64,000 nucleotides of DNA from JAPLJU01 sp036725345. GTDB taxonomy: Bacteria > Desulfobacterota > Syntrophia > Syntrophales > UBA2192. The notes below the pieces were generated by a model. That model worked only from the letters and a program-made list of their open reading frames with translations, made no database searches and was not told the DNA's origin. Below are positions 61,730 to 64,000 of this stretch, one piece after another (position 1 is the first letter of the stretch; the number at the start of each line of letters is the position of its first letter). The stretch spans positions 186,001-250,000 of the forward strand of contig DAIMEJ010000002.1 in NCBI GenBank assembly GCA_036725345.1. The letters run 5' to 3'. The translations under genes were made by a program, and so were the position numbers.

Positions 61730-62569
61730 TTAAGAATATTTTGCCGCGTGGTATGAACTCCTGACGAGGGGCCCCGATTCGACTTTCTTGAAACCCTTCT
61801 GATAAGCCGTTTCCGCAAAATCTACAAATTCCTCAGGGGAGTAGTAACGTTGGACGGGCCAGTGGTCCCTCGTTGGCTGAAGGTACTGCCCTATGGTTAG
61901 AAAATCACAGTCAACCGCGGCCAAATCATAAATTAAGTTATTGATATCACTTGTATTTTCGCCTAAACCAATCATGAATCCCGATTTACTCCGGATCCCT
62001 TTACCCCTCTCTTTGACCTGTCGCAGTATTTCAAGCGACCGCGTGTAATCCCCTTCCGGCCTCAGGGCGTTGAAAAGAGGGTGCGCCACCTCCATGTTGT
62101 GGTTTATGACGTCCGGACCGGATTGAATGACCTGATTAAGCGCATCCAGGCTCCCCTGGAAATCAGGAATCAGGACCTCCACCCGGCTTTCGGAAAGGTG
62201 TCGGCGAAGAAGTTCCACACATCTCGCGAATGTCTCGGCCCCGCCGTCGGGCAGATCATCCCTGGTGACGGATGTAATGACCACGTACTTGAGTCCCATT
62301 TCCTGTGCCGCACGTAAGAGGCGCACCGGTTCCTCTTCATCGACACCCCGCGGCTCTCCATGCGTCACGTTACAATATCTGCAATGGCGGGTGCAGACAC
62401 TCCCGAGGATCAAGAAGGTGGCCGTTCCATCGTGGAAACACTCCGCGATGTTCGGACATCTTGCTTCCTCGCAGACGGTGTGAAGACCGAAGTGTCGGAG
62501 CGTGTCCCTCACCCGGCGATATTCTCCTGACGAGGGAATTTTCACTTTCAACCATGGAGGTTTGGGCAT
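61730..62569 (-). CDS. lipA: Lipoyl synthase LipA
   Basis: A 279-residue radical-SAM enzyme that inserts two sulfurs into octanoyl groups. The auxiliary-cluster cysteines are in CEEARCPNIAEC and the radical-SAM motif is CTRHCRYC. The DLPDGGAETFARCV and HNMEVAHPLFNALRPEGDY motifs are conserved. The converging terminator lies just beyond its end. lipB is not in this window. Confidence 0.96.
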   Translation of the reverse strand: MPKPPWLKVKIPSSGEYRRVRDTLRHFGLHTVCEEARCPNIAECFHDGTATFLILGSVCTRHCRYCNVTHGEPRGVDEEEPVRLLRAAQEMGLKYVVITSVTRDDLPDGGAETFARCVELLRRHLSESRVEVLIPDFQGSLDALNQVIQSGPDVINHNMEVAHPLFNALRPEGDYTRSLEILRQVKERGKGIRSKSGFMIGLGENTSDINNLIYDLAAVDCDFLTIGQYLQPTRDHWPVQRYYSPEEFVDFAETAYQKGFKKVESGPLVRSSYHAAKYS

Positions 62570-62574
62570 AGCAT

Positions 62575-62672
62575 GGGCATCAGGAATCAGGCATCGGGCA
62601 TCAGGCTATATACGAAAAAAATGTGATACTTCTTTTCCTAACGCCTGATACCTGTTGCCTTCAGCCTGCTTT
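62575..62672. repeat. Degenerate low-complexity intergenic words
   Basis: Imperfect repeats of GGCATCAGGAATCAGG-like words and, closer to the KamA gene, CGCCTGATACCTGTTGCC. They resemble other tracts in the window (see 10231-10345). Confidence 0.55.
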
Positions 62673-63998
62673 TTAAAAGTAGTACCATATTGAAATATAA
62701 TCGTTGATGTTCTCGCCGTCCGCGTCGAGCCTCTTGAGGTAGTCGTAAATGGGGACGTCGGTGTAAAGGTAATCAAGGGCTGTGAGGATCCTGACTTCCC
62801 AGGAGAAGAAACGGTAAACCCTGCTTCCATTGGGCAGGATCATGATCACCTCGTGGTCCTGCCAAGCCCGCAGATTCGATTTCCCAAGCTTCGGCACGTT
62901 AAAGACCGGTTCGTCCGTACGGACGAGTCCGGGAAGCAGGCGGGCTTCCTCTCTCCTTTCCTGCTCGATCCTCGCGATGGGAACTCGAAAGTCAATGGTC
63001 TCCTCCTTGCCCTTGGTGCTGAAGGTGTAGTAGGGGTCCACGCCCGAAACCTTGATGGTTTTGCGCAGAAGGGCCGTCTCGAATTTCCTGCTGTTGTAAT
63101 AGGTGAAGACCTGCTGATTATACACATTGATCCCGGCGTTTTTGAGCTTTCTGACCGCCTCCACGGCATCAGGGGTCACTTCAGCTGCATGCTCGAAGTG
63201 TGTCACAATCGCGATTTCCCGCTTTCCCCATTCATGGTATTTTTTGATCACCGAGATGAATCCGTCGTCGATTCTGAAGGGGAGTGTGACAATCGTGCGG
63301 GTGCCGATGCGTATCCGTTCCACGTGCTTGATCTGCGCCACTTCCCCGATCAGCCAGTCCAGGTATCTGTTGTCGAGCGTCAGGGGGTCTCCTCCCGTGA
63401 TCAAAACCTCCGTGATACTTTCGTGCCCGTCGATCCAGGCCAGGGCCTCCCGGATTTTCTTCCTGCTCATCATCACGTCCTCACCCATCGTCTTGATCTC
63501 CCAGTTCCGCTGGCAGTAAACACAGATCTGCGGGCAGGCGTTGTAGGGCTTGAGGATAAGGATTTCGGGATAGCGCCGCGTGATGCCGTCGACGGGGCTC
63601 GTCGACTTCTCGCCCATGAAATCCATGTCGAACCCCTGTTCCCGGCTCTGGGCGACGCTGCCGCAATAACGGTTGCCGGGTATTACCTGGGCGCGGATCT
63701 GGCGATCGTATGAACCTGACCCCTTCTTGCGAAAGAGGGAGAGATAGTAAGGCGTGATTTCGAAGGGGATGGCGTCCGATTCGGCGCAGCGGAGCCCCGC
63801 CAGTTCGTCCCGGTCGAGCTTGACGAGGGCTGTGAGGGTTTTAACGTCCTTGATGGTGTGCTTGAGGTGCCACCGGTAGTCTTTCCAGTCTTCTTCGCTT
63901 CCGCCGAAATATTTCAGTATGTCCGACTTCAGGGCCTTCCTTTCCCTGACGACGCTCCGGTCCAATCCCGTTTTGTGGCGCCTGAGGAATCTCCTGAT
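62673..63998 (-). CDS. KamA-family radical SAM protein (lysine 2,3-aminomutase-like), N-terminus cut by window edge
   Basis: At least 430 residues of a PLP/radical-SAM family protein. The radical-SAM cluster motif is CPQICVYCQRNW (about 166-177), TEVLITGGDPLTL is a strand marker, and the substrate region follows. A TTG at 63965 could be the start, but the frame stays open to the window edge, so the protein may be longer. Family members include lysine 2,3-aminomutase and glutamate 2,3-aminomutase; the exact amino acid is unknown. Confidence 0.87.
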   Translation of the reverse strand: MRRFLRRHKTGLDRSVVRERKALKSDILKYFGGSEEDWKDYRWHLKHTIKDVKTLTALVKLDRDELAGLRCAESDAIPFEITPYYLSLFRKKGSGSYDRQIRAQVIPGNRYCGSVAQSREQGFDMDFMGEKSTSPVDGITRRYPEILILKPYNACPQICVYCQRNWEIKTMGEDVMMSRKKIREALAWIDGHESITEVLITGGDPLTLDNRYLDWLIGEVAQIKHVERIRIGTRTIVTLPFRIDDGFISVIKKYHEWGKREIAIVTHFEHAAEVTPDAVEAVRKLKNAGINVYNQQVFTYYNSRKFETALLRKTIKVSGVDPYYTFSTKGKEETIDFRVPIARIEQERREEARLLPGLVRTDEPVFNVPKLGKSNLRAWQDHEVIMILPNGSRVYRFFSWEVRILTALDYLYTDVPIYDYLKRLDADGENINDYISIWYYF

Positions 63999-64000
63999 GT

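Overview
The window looks like the origin-proximal part of a Gram-negative bacterial chromosome with high-GC coding DNA. I infer an anaerobic deltaproteobacterium (Desulfobacterota, Syntrophales-like). Supporting signs are outer-membrane and LPS genes, a two-gene SufCB Fe-S system, RtcB/archease, a KamA-family radical SAM enzyme, ferredoxin-type proteins, and a small selenoprotein. The taxonomic call is inference. No rRNA or tRNA gene, insertion sequence, prophage or CRISPR array was recognised.

Layout. 1-10.7 kb: an L,D-transpeptidase (cut by the left edge) facing a MepK-like endopeptidase, then housekeeping and orphan genes (Fe-S protein, cupin, TspO, DUF523/DUF1722 protein) and a tight mutY-ybaK-trxC-transporter operon. 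11-24.2 kb: an accessory signalling and envelope block. It holds a four-PAS LuxR-type protein, a cyclic-nucleotide-binding patatin phospholipase, a CHASE2 adenylate cyclase, an exported FecR-TPR-beta-barrel fusion, and a run of small exported or membrane proteins, one behind a long structured leader. 24.4-31.3 kb: methyltransferase, metallo-hydrolase, EamA transporter, QueG-like protein, an easily missed selenoprotein with two in-frame UGA codons (28420-28635), a lipoprotein, and archease-rtcB.

31.4-41.8 kb: replication and segregation genes, all on the minus strand (rsmG, parA, parB, dnaA, dnaN, gyrB, gyrA). A DnaA box beside AT-rich DNA between rsmG and parA marks a candidate oriC, transcription flips to plus at about 41.8 kb, and a near-perfect ParB parS site lies about 20 kb away at 60940-60955. 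41.9-46.9 kb: trmJ-like gene, then an operon (iron alcohol dehydrogenase, PLP aminotransferase, heptose epimerase, kdsB) that matches the kdnB/kdnA route to 8-amino-Kdo for LPS. 47-54.8 kb: amidohydrolase, second metallo-hydrolase, and a five-gene MacAB-TolC-type exporter with two different permeases. 55-64 kb: FAH-family enzyme, HtrA protease, an unusual endonuclease III homologue, sufC-sufB, PHP protein, lipA and a KamA-family protein cut by the right edge.

The most interesting items are the double-Sec glutaredoxin-like protein, whose second SECIS-like hairpin lies beyond the stop codon; the cyclase plus cNMP-binding phospholipase plus FecR-barrel cassette, which could be a closed cAMP signalling unit at the envelope; the Kdo8N operon; the parS site inside a coding gene; and the structured leader at 21880-22187.
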